Positions 28,013 to 37,130 of a stretch of DNA of 64,000 bases are shown here, piece after piece. Within the stretch, counting starts at the first letter, position 1. Each line of letters starts with the position of its first letter. Made by a program: the position numbers and the translations under genes. The DNA comes from Myxococcales bacterium (GTDB taxonomy: Bacteria; Myxococcota_A; Polyangia; Polyangiales; Polyangiaceae): contig JAAZAA010000060.1 in the NCBI GenBank assembly GCA_012514535.1, forward strand, positions 45,285 to 109,284. The letters run 5' to 3'. Below the pieces are notes generated by a model that saw only the letters and a list, made by a program, of their open reading frames with translations, did not search any database and was not told the DNA's origin.

Positions 28013-28447
28013 TCAGCCCCCGACGCGGGCCTTGACGTCCGCGTAGCTGCGGCCCGACGGCGCGCCCGTCTCCACCTCGCGCGTGCCGTCCTTCCAACCT
28101 GGAACCGGACGCCCGAAGGGGTCGCGCTTGCCCTCGAAGCCCGCGCTCATGTCGCAGAGCTCGACGAAGCCCGCCTGCTTCAGGGTGGCGGTGGCCTTCG
28201 CGGAGCGCCCTCCCATCTTGCAGCCGACGACCAGCTTGGCGTCCTTCGGGAAGAGGCCCTCCATCACCCGCAGGAAGTCCGGGTTGGGCACCATGCCAGC
28301 AGGACCCTGGTGGCTGATGGGCACGTTGAGCGCCCCCGGTACGTGTCCCGCTTCGAACTCGGGCTCGCTCCGCACGTCCACGTAGGTGTAGCCCGCCTGG
28401 AGGAGATCCGCCGTCTCCTCGGGGGAGACGATCTTGACGTCGGTCAT
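28013..28447 (-). CDS. Rhodanese-like domain protein
   Basis: YVDVRSEPEFEAGHVPGALNVP; active-site loop VVGCKMGGRSAKA. Confidence 0.9.
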   Translation of the reverse strand: MTDVKIVSPEETADLLQAGYTYVDVRSEPEFEAGHVPGALNVPISHQGPAGMVPNPDFLRVMEGLFPKDAKLVVGCKMGGRSAKATATLKQAGFVELCDMSAGFEGKRDPFGRPVPGWKDGTREVETGAPSGRSYADVKARVGG

Positions 28448-28530
28448 GGTCCTGTTCCTTTCGCGACCAAAGTTAGTCGGCGCTCGGGATCTGCGCCAGA
28501 CGGGGGCGTCACACAAGGGCCGCGGTGGAC

Positions 28531-28563
28531 CGGGTCATCGACGGGTCATCGACGGGTCATCGA
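28531..28563. repeat. 11-bp tandem repeat x3 (CGGGTCATCGA)
   Basis: Three exact adjacent copies read directly. Confidence 0.9.
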
Positions 28564-28600
28564 GGGTCGCCGAGGGGGCCCTGGAGCACCGCGGGTGCCG

Positions 28601-30232
28601 TCAGAGGGCGTGTTTGCGGAGCGCGCGGATGATGGTGGTGCGCTCGTCCGTCGCGGGCGGCGCGAAGGAGCGCCACCAGCTGGCCGCGTCCTCCGGCGTC
28701 CACTGGTTGGCGCAAGCGAGGCGCTCCAGGGCCGCCTGGAGCTCCCTCACGCTCTGGAAACGCTTGGCGGGATCCTTCTCGAGGAGCCGCATCACCACCG
28801 CCTCCAGATCCGCGGGTACTGGCCCGGTGGCCACTCGTGAGGGGCGCGGGGGCGCCTCGCTCGCGTGAGCGACGGCCAGCGCCAGGGGGCTCTTCTTCTC
28901 GAAGACCGCGCGCCCGGTGATGAGGAAGAACATCACGCAGCCGAGCTGGTAGAGGTCTGCGCGGTAGTCGACGGTTTCCCCTGCGGCCTGCTCCGCGGGC
29001 ATGTACGCCGGCGTGCCGTAGAGGAACCCGTCTTGGGAGAGCGTCGTGAGTCCGCCGCCCGCTTCCGACGTCTCGTGGGCGGACACCATGCCGAAGTCCA
29101 GCACCTTGAGGAAATCGCGGGTCAATCCCCGCCGCACGACGAACAAGTTGCTCGGCTTGATGTCCCGGTGGGCGATACCGAGCTCGTGCGCCTCGCCGAT
29201 GGAGTCACAGGCCTGGCGCATCAGGTGCACGACTCGGGCCGGGTGCAGCGGGCCGCGCTCCTCGACGAGCCTCTGCAGGTCGAATCCCGTGAGCAGCTCC
29301 ATGACGTAGTAGGGAGTTCCCTGCTGTCCGATGCCGAAGTCATAGAGGCTCACCGTGTGCTCCGAGGACAGCAGCGCCGTGGCCTGGGCCTCGCGCTCGA
29401 AGCGCACCAAGAAGCTGCGGCTCGTGCTGGACGGAGCGAGGAGCTTCACCGCGGCGGGTCTTGCGAGCAGCCGATGTCGCCCCTCCCACACCTCGCCCGC
29501 TCCCCCGGCGCCGAGCTTGCGCACGAGACGGTAACCGCCGATGTCGCGCGCGAGATCGGTCCGTGACCAGGAGCTCACCCGGGCAGAGACGAGGCCCACG
29601 GCCAGCGCCGAGGCGGTCCCGAGGGCGGAGAGCGCGAGGTCGCGGGAGCTCGTATCCAGCAGACCCAGTAGCTGGAGGAGCGCCGCGGTCGCAGGCTGCG
29701 CGGCGGCTGCCAAGGAGACCACCGCGATCGCCCACCGAAAGGAGAGGGGGATCACGATGGGCAAGAGCACGACGAGGAGCGCCGCCGGTGTGATTTGTGT
29801 CACTCCGCCGCCGGGGTGCGCGTGCCAGTGCAAGGCCAGCGCCCACGCCAGCGCGACGCTGACGCTCGCGAAGCGCCGCAGCCCCGCTTCCGCGGATCCC
29901 GCGTCGAGCTTCGACATCGCGACGAGCGCCAGCTGGAGCACCAACACCGCGAGCGCCGGCCAGGGCCCGAGGGGGCTCTCGCCGTGCATCACGCGCAGCA
30001 TGCCCAGATGCGCGAGGGTCAGCGGCAACAGGGCCAGGGCGATGAGGCCAGCCCTGCGTTGCGCCAGGCGCAGGGAGGATGACACGAAGCCGCGGCGCCG
30101 CGGTAACACACGTCGCTCGGCGACGACCCGCACCCGCCGGGGATCCGTATCCACGGGACGGGGGGAGCGCGACGTGAGCCACGGGCGGCGAGCGAGCGCC
30201 CGATCGAGGGAGTCTCTCCAAGCAATTCCCAC
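28601..30232 (-). CDS. Membrane Ser/Thr protein kinase (TM module followed by C-terminal kinase domain)
   Basis: Multiple hydrophobic helices, then GGYRLVRKLGAGGAGEVWEG, AVKLL, IAHRDIKPSNLF, KVLDFGM, GTPAYMPAEQ; start (GTG) uncertain. Confidence 0.88.
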   Translation of the reverse strand: MGIAWRDSLDRALARRPWLTSRSPRPVDTDPRRVRVVAERRVLPRRRGFVSSSLRLAQRRAGLIALALLPLTLAHLGMLRVMHGESPLGPWPALAVLVLQLALVAMSKLDAGSAEAGLRRFASVSVALAWALALHWHAHPGGGVTQITPAALLVVLLPIVIPLSFRWAIAVVSLAAAAQPATAALLQLLGLLDTSSRDLALSALGTASALAVGLVSARVSSWSRTDLARDIGGYRLVRKLGAGGAGEVWEGRHRLLARPAAVKLLAPSSTSRSFLVRFEREAQATALLSSEHTVSLYDFGIGQQGTPYYVMELLTGFDLQRLVEERGPLHPARVVHLMRQACDSIGEAHELGIAHRDIKPSNLFVVRRGLTRDFLKVLDFGMVSAHETSEAGGGLTTLSQDGFLYGTPAYMPAEQAAGETVDYRADLYQLGCVMFFLITGRAVFEKKSPLALAVAHASEAPPRPSRVATGPVPADLEAVVMRLLEKDPAKRFQSVRELQAALERLACANQWTPEDAASWWRSFAPPATDERTTIIRALRKHAL

Positions 30233-30407
30233 CCGATACCCTAGCGCTCTAACGCCTATGGTGCAGCGCTCGCGGGAGCGGAGGTGCGGCGCGATCGAGC
30301 TAGCGCGCGTCAGCCGGATCCGAACGAAGCAGGGCGGGCAAGATTGATTGGATCGGTCATCGATGGGGTGCGACGCCGCGCTTCCGCGGTGACCCGAGCG
30401 GTCCGCC

Positions 30408-33400
30408 ATGTCGACATCTCGTCCGTTCGTCGCGCCACACCTGGGGGCCGAGGGAGTCGCCGGGCAGCGGCGGCGCAAGCGACAGCCTACGAGTCGCCTC
30501 CCGCGGCGGGCGCTGTCACTCGTCAGGCAGCGCCTGTTCTTGGGCGCCACGCTGATGGCGGGGCTCACGCTCGGCAACGGTGCCCTCTGGCTGCTGACCC
30601 AGCCCTCCCTGCGAGTCCCGCCGCGCTTGGGGGACGTGCTGGGGCTCATGCTGTTCGCTCTGGTGCTCGACGGGGCGATGTTGCGGGTCAGCCGAGGCCG
30701 ACGCCTCGGTGACGAGGCGATGGTCTCCTTCGGCCTCGCCTATCACCTGCTGCGCACCTTCGCGGTGGCCCTCTACTCCGTGCGGCTCGAGGTGCTGCTC
30801 GGCTGGGAGCCCTCCGCCGTCACGTTCGCGAGCGCGACCATCGCGACCTTCCCGCTCCTCGTCCCGACGCCGCCGCTCAAGACCTTGGTGGTCTCGCTCG
30901 CGGCGGGTGCGATGCCTCCGCTGGTGCTCTGGCTCCACGGAGCATCGCTGCCGCTCCTGGGGGAGGGGATCGCCTTCGCCGCGGTGTCGGTCGCCCTCGC
31001 GGTATTTTGCGGTCAAGTCGCCTACGGGCTCTCCGCCGCCGTGGCGCGCAGCGACGAGCTGGGCGCTTACCGGTTGATTGAGCGTCTCTCGCAAGGGAGC
31101 GCCGGAGCCCTGTGGCGAGCGGAGCATCGTCTCCTCGCCCGCCCCACCGCCGTGAAGATCATTCGCCCACCGTGGCTCGTGGGGCGGCGCTTCGTCCAGC
31201 ACCTCGAGCGCTTTCGACGCGAGGCCCAGATCGCGACGCGGCTGACGTCCCCCCACTCCGTCACGGTCTACGACCACGGGATCGCGGACGACGGCTCGTT
31301 CTTCTATGCGCGAGAGTTCCTGGACGGCGAGACCCTCGAGCAGCGGGTGCACCGCGAAGGTCCCCTGCCACCCCTCGACGTCGTACGTATCGCCCTGCAG
31401 GTGTGCGACTCGCTGGGGGAGGCTCACCAGCTCGGCCTGGCCCATCGTCGCTTGAGCGCGCGGCAGATTTTTCTGTGCCGCGTCGGAGCCCGTGACGACT
31501 TCGTCAAGGTCCTCGACTTCGGCTTGATCGACCTCGAACAACGCCTCGAGCGGGACGCGGTGCCGCGGACGGAGGGGCGCCGCGTGTGTGGCGTCGAGGA
31601 CTGCCTCGCGCCGGAGACCGTCGCCCGCGGGGTGGCGGACGCTCGCTCGGATCAATACCAGTTGGGGTGCGTGCTCCAGTACCTGCTGACGGGGCGGAGC
31701 GGGCCTCCGTCCGCGCATCGCGGAGCACTGGAGGGAGTCGCGCCGTCGGCTTGGCTGCACCTCCTCGAGCGCAGCGTGGCGGAGGAACCCGCACGGCGCT
31801 TCCCGTCGATCGACGCCTTCGCCGCGGCGCTCCGGGACCTCTTGCGCACGCAACTGCGCGGGTCGACGACGCCTGCGCAGCTCGTGCCTCTCGTCTCCAG
31901 CTTCGAGCCCTCCTTCGAGACGCTCTTCGAGCCGCCCGAGGGCGTCGCCTCGGGCCCGGACGAGCGGGGCACGTCGCGCTCCAGCGCCCGGAGCGTCGAC
32001 CGTGGGACCTCGCCGCGCACCGCGGAGCTCAGCGCTCGTTCGCGGGCCGTGGCGCGAGCGATGGACGTCTCCCGGCATCGCCTCGAGCGGTTCGCGGGGC
32101 TCCTGGCGGCGGCGACGGTGCTGAGCCTGCCGATCCTGGCGTTCGTCGACCCGTACGAGCTCTCCGCCGTCGTCGCGCTCACCGGCCTCTTGGGGATCTC
32201 CTTCGCCTTGGATGTCGTCCTGGTGTTGGCGGCGCGCGATCGCCACCTCGGCGGCGAGGCGGTCATCCGGCTGGGGGCCGTGTACTTCGTCTTGCGGTCT
32301 TCTTTGCTGACGTCCACCGCGATGGTGTTGGGCGACCTGCTCGGGACGGGCCCGGCGCGCATGTCGTTCGGCCTGGTGCTCCTCGTGATCGCGCCCTTCC
32401 TCCTCGCCGCGCGGCCCGCGCAGATCCTGATCGTCGCGCTGCTCGGTGCCCTCGCTCACCCCGTGGCCCTGCTGACGTCGGCGAGCCCCGTGGGCACCAG
32501 CGAGCTGATCGCGGGCATGATCGACGCGGTCACGGTGGTGGTCGGCGCCTATGCGTGTGCGCGTCTGGTGGAGGCGCTGCGCCGCTCCGTGACCCGGGAC
32601 ACCTACGGCGTCTATCGACTCACGCGGCTCCTGGCCAAGGGCGCGATGGGGGAGGTGTGGCGGGCGGAACACGACCTCCTGGCCCGACCAGCGGCCATCA
32701 AGCTGATCGCACCCGGCACGGTGCGCCGCCCCGGAGGTGCCGCGCTCTCCGCTCGCTTCGAGCGGGAGGCGCGAGTGACGGCGCGGTTGACGTCGCCGCA
32801 TACCGTCACCCTGTACGACTACGGTGTCTCCGAAGACGGCACCTACTACTACGTGATGGAGCTGCTCGAAGGTCAGGATCTGCAGGACTTCGTGGAGAGT
32901 CATGGGCCGCTGCCGTGGCAGCAGGCGTTGCTCGTCGCTCTGGAGATCTGCGACTCGCTCGTCGAGGCCCACGCCCTGGGCCTCGTGCACCGCGATCTGA
33001 AGCCGGCCAACGTCTTTTTGGCGCGAATCGGGCGCGATCCACAGTTCGTCAAAGTGCTCGATTTCGGTCTGGCCGAGCTCGAGAGCCACATGCGGGGGGA
33101 CGACGACCGACACCCCCGCGTGGTGGGCACGCCGGGGTACATCCCGCCCGAGACGCTGCTGGAGCAGGGCGGGGACGCGCGCTCCGATCTGTATCAGCTC
33201 GGTTGTGTCCTCTTCTATCTCCTCACGGGCCGCCTCGTGTTCGAGCGCCCTTCGGTCACCGCGCTCGCGGTGGCGCACGTTCGCGAGGACCCGCCGCCCG
33301 TGTCCGAGGCGGCAGGGGTGGTCGTCCCCGTGGAGCTGGAGGAGGTCATCGCGCGCTGCCTGGAGAAATCGCCGGAGGATCGGTTCGCCTCGGCGGAGGA

Positions 33401-33533
33401 GCTGCAGCGAGCGTTGTGCGCGGTGCTGGTCGCGTGGGGACCCGCCTGGCTTCGTGGAGGGGTCTCTCCGGACATTCTCCCGCTCGCCTTCGAACCAGGT
33501 GCGCAGGCGTGGAGCGCGCCTCGGACTCTGTGA
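30408..33533 (+). CDS. Tandem two-module membrane protein: TM-pseudokinase-TM-Ser/Thr kinase
   Basis: First kinase LAHRRLSARQIFL (HRD Asp lost), second LVHRDLKPANVFL (intact); both preceded by homologous multi-TM segments (RRLGDEAMVSFGLAYHLLR / RHLGGEAVIRLGAVYFVLR). Confidence 0.92.
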   Translation: MSTSRPFVAPHLGAEGVAGQRRRKRQPTSRLPRRALSLVRQRLFLGATLMAGLTLGNGALWLLTQPSLRVPPRLGDVLGLMLFALVLDGAMLRVSRGRRLGDEAMVSFGLAYHLLRTFAVALYSVRLEVLLGWEPSAVTFASATIATFPLLVPTPPLKTLVVSLAAGAMPPLVLWLHGASLPLLGEGIAFAAVSVALAVFCGQVAYGLSAAVARSDELGAYRLIERLSQGSAGALWRAEHRLLARPTAVKIIRPPWLVGRRFVQHLERFRREAQIATRLTSPHSVTVYDHGIADDGSFFYAREFLDGETLEQRVHREGPLPPLDVVRIALQVCDSLGEAHQLGLAHRRLSARQIFLCRVGARDDFVKVLDFGLIDLEQRLERDAVPRTEGRRVCGVEDCLAPETVARGVADARSDQYQLGCVLQYLLTGRSGPPSAHRGALEGVAPSAWLHLLERSVAEEPARRFPSIDAFAAALRDLLRTQLRGSTTPAQLVPLVSSFEPSFETLFEPPEGVASGPDERGTSRSSARSVDRGTSPRTAELSARSRAVARAMDVSRHRLERFAGLLAAATVLSLPILAFVDPYELSAVVALTGLLGISFALDVVLVLAARDRHLGGEAVIRLGAVYFVLRSSLLTSTAMVLGDLLGTGPARMSFGLVLLVIAPFLLAARPAQILIVALLGALAHPVALLTSASPVGTSELIAGMIDAVTVVVGAYACARLVEALRRSVTRDTYGVYRLTRLLAKGAMGEVWRAEHDLLARPAAIKLIAPGTVRRPGGAALSARFEREARVTARLTSPHTVTLYDYGVSEDGTYYYVMELLEGQDLQDFVESHGPLPWQQALLVALEICDSLVEAHALGLVHRDLKPANVFLARIGRDPQFVKVLDFGLAELESHMRGDDDRHPRVVGTPGYIPPETLLEQGGDARSDLYQLGCVLFYLLTGRLVFERPSVTALAVAHVREDPPPVSEAAGVVVPVELEEVIARCLEKSPEDRFASAEELQRALCAVLVAWGPAWLRGGVSPDILPLAFEPGAQAWSAPRTL

Positions 33534-33534
33534 T

Positions 33535-35214
33535 ATGGATCGTCCGGAAGACGTGTCGGATTACCTCGATTCGGATACCGTGCAGTTGGTGCCGCTCGGA
33601 GGGCTGGGTGAAATAGGCATGAACTGCCTGGCCATCGAGCACCGCGACGGCGTGTTGGTCGTGGACTCCGGCATCGGGTTTCCCCAGGACGATCTCGGCG
33701 TGCAGTTGGAGCACCCCGACTTCTCTTGGCTGATCGAGCGACGCGAACGTGTGAGCGGTGTGTTCGTCACCCACGGGCACGAGGATCACATCGGCGCGGT
33801 ACCGCACCTGTTGCGACACCTGGGGAGGGACGTCCCTGTGTTCGCGCCTCCCCACGCGGTGCAGCTGCTCCAGTCCCGCTTCGACGAGCACGAGCTCGAG
33901 TGGGACCTGCTGGTGGAGGCGCTGCCCAAGAACCGCTATCCCGTGGGCCCGTTCGAAATCGAGCCCGTGCGCGTGTCCCACTCGATCATCGACGCCACCG
34001 GGTTGGCGATCCGCACTCCCGCGGGGCTCGTGGTGCACACGGGGGACTTCGACATGGATCCCAGTCAGCCCGCGGGGGAGCCGATCGACGCGGAGCGGTT
34101 CCAGGAGCTCGGAGACGAGGGGGTGCGCCTGCTCCTCAGCGACAGCACGAACGTGGACACCGAGCAACGGCCCGGCTCCGAGGACTCGGTGGCGCGGGCC
34201 CTCGAGGAGCTCGTGCAGGGCGCCACGGGGCGGGTGGTGATCGCGCTGTTCGCGAGCAACATCCACCGCATGAAGATGCTGGGCGAGATCGCGCAGCGGA
34301 CGGGCCGGCGTTTGTGTCTCCTCGGGAGGAGCCTGGTGAAGCAGCAGGCCGCCGCCGCCGCGCTGGGCAGGATTTCCTGGCGCAGCGATCTCCTGGTCGC
34401 ACCGGAGCAGGTCGCGAGCGTCCCGGCTTCGAACCTCCTGGTGTTGGCGGGAGGGACCCAGGCAGAGCAAGGCTCGGCGATGCGACGCCTCGCCTCGGCG
34501 TCCCATCAACACCTTCAGCTGGAGCCGGGGGACGCGGTGGTCTTCTCGTCGCGCATCATCCCCGGCAACGATCGTCCCGTGCTCGAGATGGTGAACGACC
34601 TGCTGCGGCTGGGGGCGACCGTCCACACGCGGTTCTCGGATCCCGCAGTGCACACGAGCGGTCACGCGGGGCGCAGCGAGCAACGTCGGATGCTCCAATG
34701 GACCCGCCCGCAGAGCTTCCTGCCCGTCCACGGCACCCTGCACCACCTCCGCCGGCACGCGGCGCTCGCGCGGCAAGAGGGGGTACAGGACACCCTGGTC
34801 GTGGAGAACGGGACCCCCGTCATTCTGAGCGCCACGGGACCGCTCCGCGCAGGAACACCCGTGCGCCACGGGCGGGTGCGCGTGCTGTGGGGAGGGCACG
34901 CCCTCGAGGAGGAGACGCGGCGGCGACGGGTCGAGCTCGCGCGGAATGGCCTGGCGATGGTCACCGTCCAGGTCACTCGGAAACGTCGCCTCGTGGGTGC
35001 TCTAGCGGTGACCACCCGAGGCGTCCCCGTGGTGGACGAGGAACGGATGGCCCTGCAGCGGCTGCGGAGGGCGGCGGCCGAGGCCGTCGAGAGGAACCGC
35101 GACTACCGCATGGAGGGGCTCGAGGAGCCCATCCGCCGGGCGGTGCGCCGGGAGCTGTTCGAGCTGACGGGGACGCGCCCCGTGGTCGAAGTGCACGTGA
35201 TCGAACAAGACTGA
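33535..35214 (+). CDS. Ribonuclease J family metallo-beta-lactamase RNase
   Basis: PLGGLGEIGMNCLAIE, VTHGHEDHIGAVPHLL, HTGDFDMDP, LLSDSTNVD, FSSRIIPGND, SGHAGRSEQRRML, PVHGTLHHLRRHAALA. Confidence 0.92.
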   Translation: MDRPEDVSDYLDSDTVQLVPLGGLGEIGMNCLAIEHRDGVLVVDSGIGFPQDDLGVQLEHPDFSWLIERRERVSGVFVTHGHEDHIGAVPHLLRHLGRDVPVFAPPHAVQLLQSRFDEHELEWDLLVEALPKNRYPVGPFEIEPVRVSHSIIDATGLAIRTPAGLVVHTGDFDMDPSQPAGEPIDAERFQELGDEGVRLLLSDSTNVDTEQRPGSEDSVARALEELVQGATGRVVIALFASNIHRMKMLGEIAQRTGRRLCLLGRSLVKQQAAAAALGRISWRSDLLVAPEQVASVPASNLLVLAGGTQAEQGSAMRRLASASHQHLQLEPGDAVVFSSRIIPGNDRPVLEMVNDLLRLGATVHTRFSDPAVHTSGHAGRSEQRRMLQWTRPQSFLPVHGTLHHLRRHAALARQEGVQDTLVVENGTPVILSATGPLRAGTPVRHGRVRVLWGGHALEEETRRRRVELARNGLAMVTVQVTRKRRLVGALAVTTRGVPVVDEERMALQRLRRAAAEAVERNRDYRMEGLEEPIRRAVRRELFELTGTRPVVEVHVIEQD

Positions 35215-35236
35215 GCGGACGAGGACTGATCGGACG

Positions 35237-36289
35237 ATGGCGTTGAAGTCGAAGAGCACGTCCGGGGTCCGCTCGACCCCGTGGCGGCGGTTGGCCCAGA
35301 TCGGGCTCGTGGCGCTCCTGGCCCTGGCTCCTGCCTGTGACAAGAAGGAGACCTCTGGTCCGGCGCGCAATCAGGTGCCCGCGCGGGAGGAGGCCCCGAC
35401 CGCGGCGCCCCAGAGCGCCAGTGAAGGTCGTCGTGAGGTCGCTGCTGCCGAGCGGCCTTTTCGCTTCCCTGCTGCCGAGCGCCTCGTCGCCATCGGAGAC
35501 CTCCACGGAGATCTGGCAGCGACACGCCGAGTGTTGCGGCTCGCCGGGGCCATCGACGAGGAGGACCGATGGGTCGGGGGTGAGCTCGTCGTCGTGCAGA
35601 CGGGGGACCAGCTCGATCGCGGCGACGACGAGCGGGAGATCCTCGAGCTGCTCGAGAGGCTCCAGGACGAGGCGCGCGCGGCGGGCGGCGCGCTCCACGT
35701 GCTGAACGGGAACCACGAGACGATGAACGTGCTCGGTGACTTCCGCTACGTGACCCCGGGGGCTCGCAACGCCTTCGACGACGCGAAGCCCCGCTCCCCG
35801 TGGGCGGCGCGTCATCCGCGGGAGTGGCAGGGGCGAGCGGGCGCGTTCCTGCCCGGAGGGCAGTTCGCCCGGCTCCTGGCGGAGCGGGACGTCGTCATCG
35901 TGGTGGGGGACACGGTGTTCGCCCACGCGGGCATCCGAGCTCCCCACGTCGATCACGGGCTCGGGAAGCTGAACGCGGAGACGCGAGCCTGGATGCGCGG
36001 CGAGACCCAACATCCCCCGCGCCTGATCGTGGACTCCGAGGGGCCCGTGTGGACGCGTGCGTACGCCCCGGAGGTGCTCGACGAGGCCACCTGTCAGAGC
36101 CTCGCGCGGGCCTTGGACAAGGCGGGGGCGCGTCGCCTGGTGGTCGGGCACAACGTCCAGAGCGGCGGCGTGACCCCTGGCTGCGACGAGCGCGTGTGGC
36201 GCATCGACGTGGGCCTGGCGCAGCACTACGGAGGCAGGACCGAGGCCCTCGAGATCCGGGGGGATCAGGTCCGCGTCCTGCGCCCGTGA
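35237..36289 (+). CDS. PPP-type metallophosphatase (Shewanella-like protein phosphatase type), putative lipoprotein
   Basis: IGDLHGDLAAT, QTGDQLDRGDDE, LNGNHETMNV motifs; hydrophobic N-terminus followed by APAC. Confidence 0.85.
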   Translation: MALKSKSTSGVRSTPWRRLAQIGLVALLALAPACDKKETSGPARNQVPAREEAPTAAPQSASEGRREVAAAERPFRFPAAERLVAIGDLHGDLAATRRVLRLAGAIDEEDRWVGGELVVVQTGDQLDRGDDEREILELLERLQDEARAAGGALHVLNGNHETMNVLGDFRYVTPGARNAFDDAKPRSPWAARHPREWQGRAGAFLPGGQFARLLAERDVVIVVGDTVFAHAGIRAPHVDHGLGKLNAETRAWMRGETQHPPRLIVDSEGPVWTRAYAPEVLDEATCQSLARALDKAGARRLVVGHNVQSGGVTPGCDERVWRIDVGLAQHYGGRTEALEIRGDQVRVLRP

Positions 36290-36377
36290 TCCCGATGCGG
36301 TGGAGCGCCGTCGCCGGGCAGCGACGACGCTCGGGGCAAGGAAGCCGGGAGCCGACGTCGCGGCCCCCGCGCGCGGT

Positions 36378-36974
36378 TCAAGCGGTGGGCGTGGTCTCGC
36401 TGCGGAACAGCTCCACCGACTCGAGCACCTGCGGCTCGTTGGGGCGATCGCGCGAATCACGGGGCACGTTCGCGAGCCGGGCGATCACGTCCTGCCCGAC
36501 CACGACGCGGCCGAACACCGAGTGACGATTGTCGAGGTGCGGCGTCGGCCCCTCGGTGATGAAGAACTGGGAGCCGTTCGTGCCCGGGCCCGCGTTGGCC
36601 ATGGACAGGACGCCGGGGCCGTCGTGGCGCAGCTCGGGATGGAACTCGTCCTGGAAGCGGTAGCCGGGGCCGCCCGTGCCCCAGCGAGCCTGGGAGCGGG
36701 GATCGTCGTTGCGGCTCAGGGGATCGCCGACCTGCACCATGAAGCCGGGGATGACCCGGTGGAACTTCACCCCCTGGTACAGGGGCTCGCCCTTCTTGGA
36801 GCTCCCGTCGATCGGATCCTTCCAATCGATCGTCCCCGTCGCGAGACCGACGAAGTTCTTGACCGTGTTGGGGGCTCGTTCTTCCTCGAGGCGGACGACG
36901 AGGGACCCCTGCGTCGTCGCGAGGCGGGCGTAGAGTTGGCCGGTGCCGGGGACGTCGATGGCGGGAAACTGCAT
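36378..36974 (-). CDS. Cyclophilin-type peptidyl-prolyl cis-trans isomerase
   Basis: [55 protein letters not shown]. Confidence 0.93.
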   Translation of the reverse strand: MQFPAIDVPGTGQLYARLATTQGSLVVRLEEERAPNTVKNFVGLATGTIDWKDPIDGSSKKGEPLYQGVKFHRVIPGFMVQVGDPLSRNDDPRSQARWGTGGPGYRFQDEFHPELRHDGPGVLSMANAGPGTNGSQFFITEGPTPHLDNRHSVFGRVVVGQDVIARLANVPRDSRDRPNEPQVLESVELFRSETTPTA

Positions 36975-37130
36975 GATGACTCCAATCGTTTCGCGAATAC
37001 GCGGGACAAAACAGAGGTCCGACGGGAAGCCGGGCTCTGGAGGATGCGGAAAGGAATGGCTTGCGGACTGCGGACGCTACGGAGCGGCTGCACCGGGAGA
37101 GAAGCTGCGCGCTTCGGAGCCGCCGGCGGC

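Noticed and set aside
31057-31830. First kinase domain as a decaying pseudogene
   Set aside because: The frame is open through the whole 1041 aa, and Lys, DFG and APE are preserved, arguing for a maintained pseudokinase and not decay
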